A program made the translations under genes and the position numbers. A stretch of DNA of 64,000 nt from Pseudomonadota bacterium. Its GTDB lineage: Bacteria; Bdellovibrionota; UBA1018; CAIMNF01. A model generated the notes under the pieces. It was not told where the DNA came from. It made no database searches and was given only the letters and a program-made list of their open reading frames with translations. The stretch's first letter is position 1. Each line of letters opens with the position of its first letter. Where the stretch lies: the NCBI GenBank assembly GCA_027486675.1, contig JAIXOQ010000030.1, positions 27,225 through 91,224 of the forward strand, given 5' to 3'. Positions 42,626-52,201 of the stretch are shown here, piece after piece.

Positions 42626-43461
42626 TTTTATCTGTGCGAACCTACGGGACCGAACATCCTCACCACCCGACTCTGGTCTTCCTGCATGGTATGGGTGGCA
42701 CTGGTTCACTTTATCGGCCGATCACGGCCTTGTTGGAATCTGATTTTCGCTGCATTGCTCCTGATCAAAGGGGCCACGGAGAAAGTGCGGTGGTCCCCGA
42801 TGGGCGTTACGACATCAGAGCCTATGCAGAAGACATCTGGGAAACGCTCGATACCTTAAAAGAACACCGTGTGTACCTGATCGGCCACTCCATGGGTGTG
42901 CGCACTGCCCTTCAGGCTATGTCGATTGCTCCGGATCGGGTTTTAGGTCTCATTGGCGTGGATCTCAGCCTCACACCCAGCTTTGGCGGTGGACTTGGGG
43001 CTCCATTCCTAAACTTCATAAAAAACCTTCCAGAGAGCTTCCCCTCTCGGAAACTCCTCACGGATTACCTTGCATTGCATTGCCCCGATCCTTCGATTGC
43101 TGCCTATTTGCGGGCCGCAGCGAAGGGACCGGTATCCGGTGAGGGTTTAATCACCTTCCCTTTTTCAGTCGAAGCTTTGCGAAAAACGATTGAACAAGCA
43201 GATCAAGCGCCCATAGATGCCTGGCTGAAGGAAGGTCTAAAACTGGGGGTTCCAATGCTGTTTTTACGTGGCGCAAAGAGCTTGATCTGGAGCGATGCCT
43301 CTTATGAGGCCCAGAAGGACAGCTATCAATACCCGCCGCAGATTCAGTTTGAATCGTGGCCTGAAGCAAGCCATGGACTCCCATTCGAAAAAAAATCTGA
43401 TTTCGTAGTCCGCATTCGGACGTTCGTGAAGGATTCAGCGGAGCTTCGCGGGGCGAATTAG
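42622..43461 (+). CDS. Alpha/beta-hydrolase fold protein
   Basis: The 279-aa enzyme has the oxyanion loop LVFLHGMGGTGSLYRP, PDQRGHGES, and the nucleophile elbow LIGHSMGVRTAL (Ser in GHSMG). The acid lies in the strand after LFLRGAKS, and the catalytic His is in WPEASHGLPFE. The substrate cannot be assigned. It is translationally coupled to the uvrA-like gene (ATGA) and overlaps the convergent PpiD-like gene by 27 bases. Confidence 0.88.
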   Translation: MILSVRTYGTEHPHHPTLVFLHGMGGTGSLYRPITALLESDFRCIAPDQRGHGESAVVPDGRYDIRAYAEDIWETLDTLKEHRVYLIGHSMGVRTALQAMSIAPDRVLGLIGVDLSLTPSFGGGLGAPFLNFIKNLPESFPSRKLLTDYLALHCPDPSIAAYLRAAAKGPVSGEGLITFPFSVEALRKTIEQADQAPIDAWLKEGLKLGVPMLFLRGAKSLIWSDASYEAQKDSYQYPPQIQFESWPEASHGLPFEKKSDFVVRIRTFVKDSAELRGAN

Positions 43462-44529
43462 ATCTTTGTTGGTCTCAATTTTGGCTGACTTCACCCATCC
43501 CTGCACAATCGAACCGAAGATCTGTGACTGCTTCGTACCGCTCACTTTTTTGTAAGCAGCCGTGCGATCGGCCGCAGACACCTTCGAAGAATCGTATCCT
43601 TGCACTGCTACCCGAACCGCAAACAAAGTACCACTCCCGACTGAATACCTCTTAGCTGAGCCACCTTGCTTAGGGTCAAGAGCCATGGACCAAAGATCTT
43701 TCTGCAGGCTTCGAATCGAACCCACACCTGGGAGCGTCTCCGACTGCCCAGTCAGCCAATCTGAAGTTTTAAGCGAAGCCCCAGCCATTTTGGCTGCATT
43801 CACCGCGATCGCATCCCGCCCTGAAGCGAGCGCCGGCAGAATTTGTTTTTCAAGTTGATCGAGCTGTTGGTTCAGTTCGCTCACGGGCTTACCTTCCCCA
43901 AGGTTCTTCCTCAGAGTTTCAGTGTCGACAAAGACGTACTTGAGCTTGGCTTTCTCTTGGGACTGACGCAGTTCGATCTCCACGTCACTTGGCTTAACAA
44001 CCGCCAGAGAAACGATGAACTTGCGCATGCTTTGCTCTGCCGATTCTTTTGCGATCATATCTTCAAATCGGGCAGGGCTTAAGCCGTTCTGACGAAGCAC
44101 TTGGCGATACTGAACTTTGTCAAAACGTCCATCTTTCTTAAAAGGCTCGTACTGCAGAATTTTATCCCTGAGCTCAGCGCTTCCCGCCCCGAGGCCTTCG
44201 TCCCGGGCATGCTGAAGGATCACCTTAGATCGCGCAATTTCCTGAAAAACAGATTCACGGATCCCAAAGGCTTCAAGCTGGTCTTCATCGATTTTGCCCA
44301 TGATCGAGCGGAAGTACTCCATGCGCTGACTGAGCGCGCGATTGTACTCAGCGATGCTGACCCCTTCCCCATTGACCTCTCCGGCATTTCCACCACCGCC
44401 CGCACTTTGCGGATTAAAGACACCATAAAAAATAAAAACAAAAGAGATCAGGCACACGAAGGTACCTAAGATCCAGGGGGCAAATTTGGAACGCATCAAT
44501 TGCATCATAGAGTTCAAAGAGTATCCCAT
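43435..44529 (-). CDS. Membrane-anchored SurA-N/PpiD-like chaperone without PPIase domain
   Basis: The 364-aa protein has one N-terminal transmembrane helix (PWILGTFVCLISFVFIFYGVF) followed by a periplasmic helical SurA-N-like domain (GEVNGEGVSIAEYNRALSQRMEYFR, then FDKVQYRQVLRQNGLSPARFEDMI). No parvulin PPIase motif is visible between this domain and the C-terminus, where PpiD normally has one. It probably helps fold exported proteins, by analogy. It is divergent from mreC. Confidence 0.78.
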   Translation of the reverse strand: MGYSLNSMMQLMRSKFAPWILGTFVCLISFVFIFYGVFNPQSAGGGGNAGEVNGEGVSIAEYNRALSQRMEYFRSIMGKIDEDQLEAFGIRESVFQEIARSKVILQHARDEGLGAGSAELRDKILQYEPFKKDGRFDKVQYRQVLRQNGLSPARFEDMIAKESAEQSMRKFIVSLAVVKPSDVEIELRQSQEKAKLKYVFVDTETLRKNLGEGKPVSELNQQLDQLEKQILPALASGRDAIAVNAAKMAGASLKTSDWLTGQSETLPGVGSIRSLQKDLWSMALDPKQGGSAKRYSVGSGTLFAVRVAVQGYDSSKVSAADRTAAYKKVSGTKQSQIFGSIVQGWVKSAKIETNKDLIRPAKLR

Positions 44530-44581
44530 TCCGGCTTGCGTTTTGGAATGCCGAATAGGACCCTAAAAATCAGGGGCATTC

Positions 44582-45436
44582 ATGTTTCGTGCGTTGTCGC
44601 AGTACCGTCTCTACATTGTTTTACTCGGCTTGATCCTGGTACCTGTACTTGCTATCGACGCAAGTAGACGGGAGCCCCGCGACTTTCGCGTTTACGATAA
44701 AGTCATCCTTGCAGTCACCCTCCCCATCCAACTTTCGATGGACTGGTTCATGAACACAGTAGTGAAAACCGGGGTCGAGGCTACCTCCCTTTGGAAACTC
44801 AAGGATCAAAACGCTCTGTTAGTGGATGAAAACAGAAAGCTCGTGAACACTATCGTCAATATCCGTGAAATTGAGCAGGAAAATGCACGTTTGCGATCAC
44901 TGCTTAAGTTTAAAGAGACTTTCAGGATGGAGACCATCGTCGGTCGGGTGATCGCGCGCGATAGCGCAGCCGAGTTCCGAAGCATACGGATTGACCGTGG
45001 CCGGGAACACGGTGTCGAGAGAAATATGGCAGTGATTCACGCAGAGGGCGTGGTCGGCAGAGTGGTGCGGGTTGAAAACGACTACTCGGACGTGATCACG
45101 GTCCTTGACCCACTCTCAGCCGTCGATGCCTATGTGCTTCGGTCTCGTGCACGCGGCATTGTTGAGGGATTGAATGAGTCCCACTGCCAGCTCAAATTTG
45201 CTCTCAGAACAGATGATATTCAGCCCGGAGATGTCTTGCTTTCGAGCGGCTTAGGAGGCTCATTCCCAAAAGGGGTGCCAGTTGGAACCGTTTTTAAAGT
45301 GGTCCGGAAGTCCTACGGCATTACCCAGACCGTTGAGGTGAAACCAGGAGTTAACTTTTCCAGGATCGAGGAGGTCATGGTCGTCAAATCCAGCGGCACG
45401 GCACCCATTCACATGGAACAAGCAGGCACGCTGTGA
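44582..45436 (+). CDS. mreC: Rod shape-determining protein MreC
   Basis: MreC links the cytoskeleton MreB to the wall-synthesis complex. The 284-aa protein has an N-terminal transmembrane helix (LYIVLLGLILVPVLAI), a coiled coil (about 75-110, QNALLVDENRKLVNTIVNIREIEQENARLRSLL) and the beta-barrel domain (VIARDSAAEFRSIRIDRGREHGVERNMAVI, GEGVVGRVVRVENDYSDVITVLDPLSAVDAYV). The start of mreD overlaps the stop by 4 bases. No mreB is in the window. Confidence 0.95.
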   Translation: MFRALSQYRLYIVLLGLILVPVLAIDASRREPRDFRVYDKVILAVTLPIQLSMDWFMNTVVKTGVEATSLWKLKDQNALLVDENRKLVNTIVNIREIEQENARLRSLLKFKETFRMETIVGRVIARDSAAEFRSIRIDRGREHGVERNMAVIHAEGVVGRVVRVENDYSDVITVLDPLSAVDAYVLRSRARGIVEGLNESHCQLKFALRTDDIQPGDVLLSSGLGGSFPKGVPVGTVFKVVRKSYGITQTVEVKPGVNFSRIEEVMVVKSSGTAPIHMEQAGTL

Positions 45437-45999
45437 AGTTAAGACTCCTTCGCTTCCTGAATCCATTTGTTTTTTTAGGGATTTTGGCGCTGATGCTCGG
45501 ACTTCAAAGTCATTTTTTTGAAACGATCCCATTCAATTACTTTCAACCCGAGTGTGTGATCTTTTTTGCAGTCTGGTTTGCCCTCAAGAGAGAACTCTTG
45601 GAGGGTGGGATTCTCACCCTCTTCGCAGCCTACATCACCGAACTGCAAAGCGCGGCACCAAAGGGTGTGCTCATGGCCGCTGCACTTGCAGTCTTCATGG
45701 TTTTGCGTTTCGTGAACAATGCGGTTCAGTTGACCACCAAAACACAGCTTGTGGTCGGCGTAGCGCTATCGGCAGTTCTTTATAGAATCTCAATTCTGAT
45801 TGGACTGACCTATCTCAACGCTTTTGACAATGACATCTGGACCACGATTCGTCTCTTAGGTCCGACTACCCTCACCCACACTGCGCTCGCTTTGCCTTTC
45901 TTAACCCTCTTTCAACGCGTCGATCAGGGAACACTTAAAGACCCAAGAGCTGCTGTGCGAATGGAGTCCGACTATTACATCGATGAGGAGCTGATTTAA
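45433..45999 (+). CDS. mreD: Rod shape-determining protein MreD
   Basis: The 188-aa integral membrane protein has about five helices and sits between mreC and mrdA, as expected. The identification rests on this position, its size and membrane pattern (LNPFVFLGILALMLGLQSH, ECVIFFAVWFALKRELLEGGILTLFAAYITELQSAAPKGVL), because MreD has low sequence conservation. It assists the elongasome. Confidence 0.9.
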   Translation: MKLRLLRFLNPFVFLGILALMLGLQSHFFETIPFNYFQPECVIFFAVWFALKRELLEGGILTLFAAYITELQSAAPKGVLMAAALAVFMVLRFVNNAVQLTTKTQLVVGVALSAVLYRISILIGLTYLNAFDNDIWTTIRLLGPTTLTHTALALPFLTLFQRVDQGTLKDPRAAVRMESDYYIDEELI

Positions 46000-46003
46000 A
46001 CCC

Positions 46004-47983
46004 ATGGCGTTCATCGGCAATGAGGAACAAACCCGGGAACTGCAAGATCGCTTTAAGTATGCGACCCTTGCTTTAATTCTTGGCGCCGTGATCTTAGCCT
46101 CCCGCTTAGCCTACTTACAGATCTTTAATGGCGAACAAATGCGACAGTACGCAGAAGAGAATCGAATCAAGAAGGTGAAGATCCCCTCGCCACGGGGTAT
46201 GTTGCTCGATCGATTCAGACGTCCTGTTGTGGACAATCGACCCGCCTTTGACGTCATTGTAACGCCGCAGTACCTCAAGGAATCCGGACGCGCTAGCGAG
46301 GTCTTAAACCGTGTGGCAGCCCTGCTTAAGGTGCCGGTCGCGGATCTCGAAAAACGACTTGAGAAATCAAAGGGGCAGGCTTCTTTCTTGCCCGTAAGTC
46401 TAAAAGAAAATCTGACGCGAGACGAAGTCGCAGAGCTTGAAACATGGAAGCTTGAACTTCCTGGGGTTAGCGTTGAGATGGCGATTCAGCGGACCAATCT
46501 CCATGGGGACGTGGCTTCGCACGTCTTAGGTTACATCGGTCAGGTGAGTCCTCAGGAACTTACAAAACTCAACCAGGGGGTTGCAAGGAAGTACAGTCTG
46601 GATGATGTCGTTGGAAAGAGCGGCTTAGAGAAGGAATTTGAACCCGTGCTTCGTGGCGTCGATGGCTCAGAACTGGTCGAGGTGGATGCGCTGGGTCGCA
46701 GCATCCAGAAGCGTGAGACCTCTGGACGAGTGCTCGTTCAAAACAGAGAAGTCCCTTCGATCCCAGGAAAAAATCTAATTCTGAGTCTCGATCAGGATTT
46801 GCAAGATGCAGCAGTGCGTGGATTTGGCGATAAAACAGGCGGCCTGATCGCAATCGATCCTAGGAATGGTGAAGTTTTGGCAATGATCTCCCGCCCCTCT
46901 TTTGACCCGACTCAGTTTTCGCGCGGAATCGACAATGACCTTTGGCAAAAGCTGATCGCGGATGAAAAGAAGCCTTTAAGGGATAAAGCGATTCAGGATC
47001 ACTACATGCCAGGCTCTACCTTCAAAGTAATCACGGCTATTGCAGGGCTAGAAGAAGGTGTCATTGATGAGAACACTACTGTCAATTGTACGGGGTCGAT
47101 CAACTTAGGAAACCGCGTTGTACACTGTCACAAAAAGGAAGGGCATGGTCCGGTCAATGTTGTAAAAGCACTGACTAAATCCTGTGACGTCTTTTTCTAT
47201 CGCTTAGCGCAAAAACTAAAAAGCGTAAATGACATCGCGAAGTGGGCCTCCCACATGGGATTCGGAACTCGGACAGGAATCGAACTTGCCCGTGAGGCGC
47301 CGGGACTTGTCCCGACAGAAGAATGGAAACAAAAAAGATTTGGAGTGCCCTGGGGCCCGGGTGAAACCCTCTCTGTTGCAATCGGTCAGAGCTTTATGTT
47401 GGCAACAACCATTCAGCTCGCCAATGCTTATGCGGCCCTTGTGAATGGTGGCACTCTTTATCGTCCTCATTTGCTTCGGGCGGTAGAGAGTGCTGACGGC
47501 CAAATTCTTCGCGAATTTCCTCCTCAAATCTTAGAAAAAACATCCCTTCAAAAGAAAACGGTTGATCTGATCACCCAAGGGCTCTGGGGGGTTGTGAATG
47601 ATCCAGGCGGTACGGCGCACACGCAAGCAATCAAAGGAATGGAGTTTGCTGGCAAAACGGGAACAGTCCAGGTCATTCAAATTCGCGCTGAAAAGATTTT
47701 TGCTAAATGCGCCACACTTCCGTACCGGAATCGCCACCACGGCGTATTTGTTGGGTACGCTCCCATCAAAAATCCTTCCATTGTTTTAGCAGTGGTGGCT
47801 GAACACGCTTGTTCCGGGTCAATGGGCGCAGGCCCCATCGCACGTGAGGTGATCAAAACTTACCTTCAGAAATACTATCCAGACCTCTATTCAGACTCAG
47901 CCATTGCAGACCGCATCAAGGCCGACCAAAAAGCAAAAAATGCACCGAACAGCGCCCCTACTCCGCGCGAGGTGGAAGAATAA
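46004..47983 (+). CDS. mrdA: Penicillin-binding protein 2 (PBP2), transpeptidase of the elongasome
   Basis: PBP2 crosslinks peptidoglycan during cell elongation. The 659-aa protein has an N-terminal transmembrane helix, the dimerisation domain with [20 protein letters not shown], and the transpeptidase domain. Catalytic motifs are [10 protein letters not shown] (Ser about 337, SxxK), [11 protein letters not shown] (SxD) and [10 protein letters not shown] (KTG). The stop and the rodA ATG share a base (47983), giving tight coupling. Confidence 0.96.
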   Translation: MAFIGNEEQTRELQDRFKYATLALILGAVILASRLAYLQIFNGEQMRQYAEENRIKKVKIPSPRGMLLDRFRRPVVDNRPAFDVIVTPQYLKESGRASEVLNRVAALLKVPVADLEKRLEKSKGQASFLPVSLKENLTRDEVAELETWKLELPGVSVEMAIQRTNLHGDVASHVLGYIGQVSPQELTKLNQGVARKYSLDDVVGKSGLEKEFEPVLRGVDGSELVEVDALGRSIQKRETSGRVLVQNREVPSIPGKNLILSLDQDLQDAAVRGFGDKTGGLIAIDPRNGEVLAMISRPSFDPTQFSRGIDNDLWQKLIADEKKPLRDKAIQDHYMPGSTFKVITAIAGLEEGVIDENTTVNCTGSINLGNRVVHCHKKEGHGPVNVVKALTKSCDVFFYRLAQKLKSVNDIAKWASHMGFGTRTGIELAREAPGLVPTEEWKQKRFGVPWGPGETLSVAIGQSFMLATTIQLANAYAALVNGGTLYRPHLLRAVESADGQILREFPPQILEKTSLQKKTVDLITQGLWGVVNDPGGTAHTQAIKGMEFAGKTGTVQVIQIRAEKIFAKCATLPYRNRHHGVFVGYAPIKNPSIVLAVVAEHACSGSMGAGPIAREVIKTYLQKYYPDLYSDSAIADRIKADQKAKNAPNSAPTPREVEE

Positions 47984-49134
47984 TGACCTACACAACCATT
48001 GACCACAGACCTGAGGAGCCCTTTCGACCTGATTCGCCAGGCTATGAAGAAAATTTTCCTTGGATCAAGTGGGTCCCGCTTTTCTTGGAAGTGGTGCTTC
48101 TTGCAATCGGGATATTTAATCTTCTGAGCGCGACTGCCGTTGAGGATAAATCTATGGGGCTTTGGAAAAACCAAATCGTCTCTATCGGCTTGGGTGTACT
48201 GGCCACAGCTGTGATCCTCATCCCTCACTATTCTACTTTCTCAAGATTGGCCTACGCCATTTACGCGGGGAATATCGGCCTACTCCTCGTGGTTCTTGCT
48301 TTTGGGAAGACTACTTTAGGCGCTAAACGGTGGATTTCTTTTGGGGGGTTAAGCCTTCAACCCTCAGAGCTGATGAAACTTTCTGTCGTGATCTTTCTGG
48401 CAAAATATTTTGAACGCATCAATGTGCCAGGAGGGTTTCGCCTTAAGGACTTAGCGCTCCCGACCCTCTTTGTCTTAATTCCTGTGGCCATGATTCTAGT
48501 TCAGCCTGACTTAGGGACAGCAATGATCATTTGTTTGGTCTATGGGAGCATGCTTTTATTCCAAAAGATCAACCCCAGAACACTCCTGATACTAGCTACC
48601 GTCGCAGGCTTTGCGGCACCCATCATTTACAACACAGGGCTTAAGCCATACCAGAAACAACGTCTGGTTTCCTTCATTGATCCCATGTCTGACCCGAAGG
48701 GGTCAGGTTACAATTCCATTCAGTCTATGATCGCAGTCGGGAGCGGTCAGCTTTCTGGAAAAGGGTACCGCAAAGGCACGCAAAGCCATTTGAACTTTCT
48801 TCCCGAGCATCACACGGACTTCATCTTTAGTGTGTTTAGTGAGGAGTGGGGCTTTGCCGGCTGCGTCGGGTTATTGGTACTTTACGTATTCTTCTTAAGC
48901 TCTGGAATGAGTGTTGCCTACCAGTCCAATGATAAATTCGCGATGCTCCTTGCGTTTGGAATTCTCTCCATCTTTTTTTGGCACATATTCATCAACATGG
49001 GCATGGTCATGGGCATGTTGCCGATTGTGGGTGTTCCCTTACCCTTCATGAGTTACGGCGGCTCTGCCATTCTGACTGCCATGTGTGGAGTTGCCATAAT
49101 CCTGAACATCGCTAACAAGAAGTACATGTTCTAA
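47983..49134 (+). CDS. rodA: Peptidoglycan glycosyltransferase RodA
   Basis: RodA is the SEDS-family polymerase that makes glycan strands together with PBP2. The 383-aa multi-pass protein carries SEDS motifs: [80 protein letters not shown], and near the end [19 protein letters not shown]. It completes the mreC-mreD-mrdA-rodA block. Confidence 0.96.
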   Translation: MTYTTIDHRPEEPFRPDSPGYEENFPWIKWVPLFLEVVLLAIGIFNLLSATAVEDKSMGLWKNQIVSIGLGVLATAVILIPHYSTFSRLAYAIYAGNIGLLLVVLAFGKTTLGAKRWISFGGLSLQPSELMKLSVVIFLAKYFERINVPGGFRLKDLALPTLFVLIPVAMILVQPDLGTAMIICLVYGSMLLFQKINPRTLLILATVAGFAAPIIYNTGLKPYQKQRLVSFIDPMSDPKGSGYNSIQSMIAVGSGQLSGKGYRKGTQSHLNFLPEHHTDFIFSVFSEEWGFAGCVGLLVLYVFFLSSGMSVAYQSNDKFAMLLAFGILSIFFWHIFINMGMVMGMLPIVGVPLPFMSYGGSAILTAMCGVAIILNIANKKYMF

Positions 49135-49153
49135 AAAGAGGTCTTAAAGAAAA

Positions 49154-50104
49154 ATGGACCAGCGTATTGGAATCGACATCGGTGGAACGAAAACAGAGAT
49201 CGCTCTTTTTTGCTTAGAATCGCATTCGACGCAACTTAAGATTCAAACGCGACAGAGATTTCCGACAGACTTAAGAGAAGGCTATGAGTCTTTTATCTCG
49301 TCACTCGCTCGCGACGTTCATCAGATCTGTGAAAAACAGCAAGTGAATCTCAGCGACGTGAGTCTTATTGGTTTAGGGGCTCCCGGTAGTCTCAACCCCG
49401 AAACACAGACGCTCACAAGAAGCAGCATCGGAGCGCTCTCCGGCCGCATGATTGGTGATGATCTGGTCCGCGCACTCCGAATGGAACAGACGCCCCATCG
49501 GCTTGAGAACGATGCGAATTGTTTTCTTCGTGCTGAAATGCTCTTTGGATCAGGAAGCGACTATGCCCCCAAAATGAAAGAGGGCCTGGCTCTCGGGGTT
49601 ACGATCGGGACGGGTCTCGGCGGTGGTATCTGGGTCAAAGGTGGAATTTTTGGTGGGCGAAGAGGCTTCGCAGGCGAGTTCGGCCACACGGTCGTGAAAC
49701 ATTTGGGACGTGCCTGCTTCTGCGGACGATTTGGATGCGCGGAACGTTACGTCTCAGGAGTAGGGATCGAAGAATCTTACAAAGAACGGGTAGGACAGGA
49801 TCGCGCCTTAAGAACAGCCGACATATTCGAGCTCGCTGAAAGTGGGGACCCCATTGCTTTCAGTGTCATTGAAGAAACCAAAGAGACATTTGCTCACTTA
49901 CTCTCCAATCTCATCAATACCTTAGATCCGGACGTCATCATTTTAGGTGGTGGTGTCAGCAATCAAAGGCTCTTCTTAGCAGACCTCCCTGCACTGCTTT
50001 CACAGCGCATGTTCTATGGTTTTCAGGCACCACCGCTTGTGACACACCGATTGGGAGATTCTGCGGGATCCATTGGTGCAGCCCTGGTAGACTCAAACGC
50101 ATGA
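49154..50104 (+). CDS. ROK-family sugar kinase
   Basis: The 316-aa protein has the phosphate-binding motif IGIDIGGTKTEIALF, the sugar-binding segment LENDANCFLRAE, TIGTGLGGGIWVKGGIFGGRRGFAGEFGH, and the ROK zinc motif ACFCGRFGCAERYVSG. The pattern fits glucokinase or N-acetylglucosamine kinase; with the wall-synthesis genes just upstream, a role in amino-sugar recycling is possible (inference). It overlaps the PilZ gene by 4 bases. Confidence 0.9.
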   Translation: MDQRIGIDIGGTKTEIALFCLESHSTQLKIQTRQRFPTDLREGYESFISSLARDVHQICEKQQVNLSDVSLIGLGAPGSLNPETQTLTRSSIGALSGRMIGDDLVRALRMEQTPHRLENDANCFLRAEMLFGSGSDYAPKMKEGLALGVTIGTGLGGGIWVKGGIFGGRRGFAGEFGHTVVKHLGRACFCGRFGCAERYVSGVGIEESYKERVGQDRALRTADIFELAESGDPIAFSVIEETKETFAHLLSNLINTLDPDVIILGGGVSNQRLFLADLPALLSQRMFYGFQAPPLVTHRLGDSAGSIGAALVDSNA

Positions 50105-50811
50105 GCAGCAACATGAAGCTCCACGTCGCACCCACTTACTCTCCGGTAGAGCTTACTGAGGAGACCAAACTGATCGCTGCAGAGATCCAAAAAGTATCCC
50201 CTCTCGTGGAGTTAAGCCTTGCAGAATCCACCGCGCTCGCACGGGGCAATATCGTTCTTTGGGACACGACAAAAAAGTTCTTTAGAGTTCATCGCGTCAA
50301 AAGCCCTAAGGCCTTTGAAGACGAGCTCGAGAAGGACGCTCTACGGCCGACCTATTTTAAGGTGCATCTACTTTCCTCGCAGCTTGTCTTTAAGGCCCAA
50401 GTCATTCGCCGCAGTTCTGAACTTTCCATCGACTATCAGCTTCCTGAAATTATTTACAAGCAGCAGCGCCGGGGTGCGATGCGAGTACCCACAGTGGGGT
50501 TAAAAGCCCGCCTTGAAATGGGAGCGGGAAAATCCAGAGTGGTCATCCCCTGCAAAGTCACGGACCTAAGCATTACGGGTGCGAGGCTGATTCCAAATGG
50601 GGCGATGCCAAAACTCCTGCCTCGCATGGACGCCGAGATTGAACTCCTGATTCCAGAGAGGCCGACGACACTCGCTTGTAAGATTGCATACTCGAGCGAT
50701 GACGCGATTGGATGTCGCTTTCAGAATGTCACTCGTGACTCTTTGGTACCCATGAAACAGTTTCTGATTGAAAGTCTGCGAATCTACTTCAGCAAAAAAA
50801 CTAGGACATAA
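50101..50811 (+). CDS. PilZ-domain (cyclic-di-GMP-binding) protein
   Basis: The 236-aa protein has a YcgR-N-like N-terminal part and a C-terminal PilZ domain: the RxxxR-type motif QQRRGAMRVPT (around 123-133) and the second ligand motif VTDLSITGARL. These are the features that bind cyclic di-GMP. It probably acts as a cytoplasmic effector. The start overlaps the ROK stop by 4 bases. Confidence 0.85.
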   Translation: MSSNMKLHVAPTYSPVELTEETKLIAAEIQKVSPLVELSLAESTALARGNIVLWDTTKKFFRVHRVKSPKAFEDELEKDALRPTYFKVHLLSSQLVFKAQVIRRSSELSIDYQLPEIIYKQQRRGAMRVPTVGLKARLEMGAGKSRVVIPCKVTDLSITGARLIPNGAMPKLLPRMDAEIELLIPERPTTLACKIAYSSDDAIGCRFQNVTRDSLVPMKQFLIESLRIYFSKKTRT

Positions 50812-50818
50812 AAATCAT

Positions 50819-51781
50819 ATGATTCGAGAATCCTCGACTTGGCTCTATCCGGCCCAGACTCCATTCGCGATCCATAAAATCTCTGTTGGAAATGGCCATA
50901 TTTTAAACGTTGAAGAATACGGGAATCCGACCGGCAAACCCGTGCTCTACGTCCACGGTGGTCCAGGATCTGGATTTGGCAAAGACGATCATCGGTTCTT
51001 TGATCCAAAAAAATACCGAGCCATCTTGGTGGATCAGCGAGGCTCTGGAAAATCGACACCCCATGCGTCTTTAGAGCACAACACAACTTGGGATCTTGTA
51101 CGCGATTTCGAACTCATCCGTAACCAATTTGGTATCGAACGGTGGATGATCTTCGGTGGTTCATGGGGGAGCACTTTAGCGCTCGCCTATGCGGAAACAC
51201 ATCCCGAGGTGGTGACTGAACTCGTCCTTCGCGGAATTTTTCTTTGCAGGGACGCGGAGTTAAAATGGTTTTATCAAAAAGGGATTGATTTCCTGTTCCC
51301 CGACTTTTTTGAACCCTACCGAGACCATATTCCGTTTGCAGAACGCAACGATATGATTGGGGCCTATTACCGTAGACTGACATCGGAAGATGAATCGATC
51401 AAAATGACTGCAGCCCATCTTTGGTCACGTTTTGAATTGCTGACTTCAAAACTCATTCCGTCGGTCGCAGACGTGAATCAAACCGCCACAGATCACTTTG
51501 CGCTCTCTTTAGCGCGGATCGAGGCCCATTACTTTGTGAATAAATGTTTCTTTAGAACAGATAACCAACTGATCGAAGATGCTAAAAAGATTAAACACAT
51601 CCCTACAATCATCGTGCATGGCCGTTATGACGTGGTCTGCCCACTCAATAACGCTTGGGACCTACACAAAGCGTTACCGGATTCTGAATTATTCATTATT
51701 CCAGACGCAGGGCATTCCCGTTCGGAGATAGGGATCTCTAAGGCCTTAGTCTCAGCCTGTGATCGCTTTAAATCTCTCTAA
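50819..51781 (+). CDS. pip: Proline iminopeptidase
   Basis: This alpha/beta-hydrolase cuts N-terminal proline from peptides. ATG 50819 (MIRESSTWLYPAQTPFAIHKI) is preferred over the longer start at 50768, which overlaps the PilZ gene; AGGAC lies upstream. Key motifs are YVHGGPGSGFGKDDHRFFDP, VDQRGSGKSTPHAS, nucleophile FGGSWGSTLALAYAE, the acid in VHGRYDVVCP and the His in DAGHSRSE. The 3' end overlaps ribH by 30 bases. Confidence 0.93.
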   Translation: MIRESSTWLYPAQTPFAIHKISVGNGHILNVEEYGNPTGKPVLYVHGGPGSGFGKDDHRFFDPKKYRAILVDQRGSGKSTPHASLEHNTTWDLVRDFELIRNQFGIERWMIFGGSWGSTLALAYAETHPEVVTELVLRGIFLCRDAELKWFYQKGIDFLFPDFFEPYRDHIPFAERNDMIGAYYRRLTSEDESIKMTAAHLWSRFELLTSKLIPSVADVNQTATDHFALSLARIEAHYFVNKCFFRTDNQLIEDAKKIKHIPTIIVHGRYDVVCPLNNAWDLHKALPDSELFIIPDAGHSRSEIGISKALVSACDRFKSL

Positions 51782-52201
51782 GGTTGCAGCAGAACTCAGA
51801 ACAGCTAAGGCTGACTCTCGCCCCTTATTTTCAGGACCAGGGCGGGATCTTACGACAGCTTGCTCTTCGGTGTAGGTTGTTAATACCCCAAATGAGACGG
51901 GAACCCCAGTACTTAAGCCAGCCTGCATCAAGCCTAGGGCTGCAGCATGACTAATATGTTCAAAGTGAGCAGTATCGCCCTTGATCACGCAACCTAATGC
52001 GATCACTCCTAAATATTGATCCGTCTCGGCGAGTGCTTGCGCAAGCAGCGGCAACTCAAAGGCGCCCGGTGCGTCAAAGACATCTACCACCGCCGAAGAA
52101 AATCCATTCTCCCCAAGCGCTTCTAATGCGCCTCGCACAAGGCCATTTGTCACTTCAGAGTTAAATCGACTCACAAGAATCGCAAATTTTCCTTTAAGCA
52201 T
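51752..52201 (-). CDS. ribH: 6,7-dimethyl-8-ribityllumazine synthase RibH
   Basis: RibH condenses ribulose-derived dihydroxybutanone phosphate with the pyrimidine intermediate, the next-to-last step of riboflavin synthesis. The 149-aa protein has AILVSRFNSEVTNGLVRGALEAL, VDVFDAPGAFELPLLAQAL and GCVIKGDTAHFEHIS. It overlaps the ribBA stop by 8 bases and is the last gene of the riboflavin cluster. Confidence 0.95.
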   Translation of the reverse strand: MLKGKFAILVSRFNSEVTNGLVRGALEALGENGFSSAVVDVFDAPGAFELPLLAQALAETDQYLGVIALGCVIKGDTAHFEHISHAAALGLMQAGLSTGVPVSFGVLTTYTEEQAVVRSRPGPENKGRESALAVLSSAATLERFKAITG

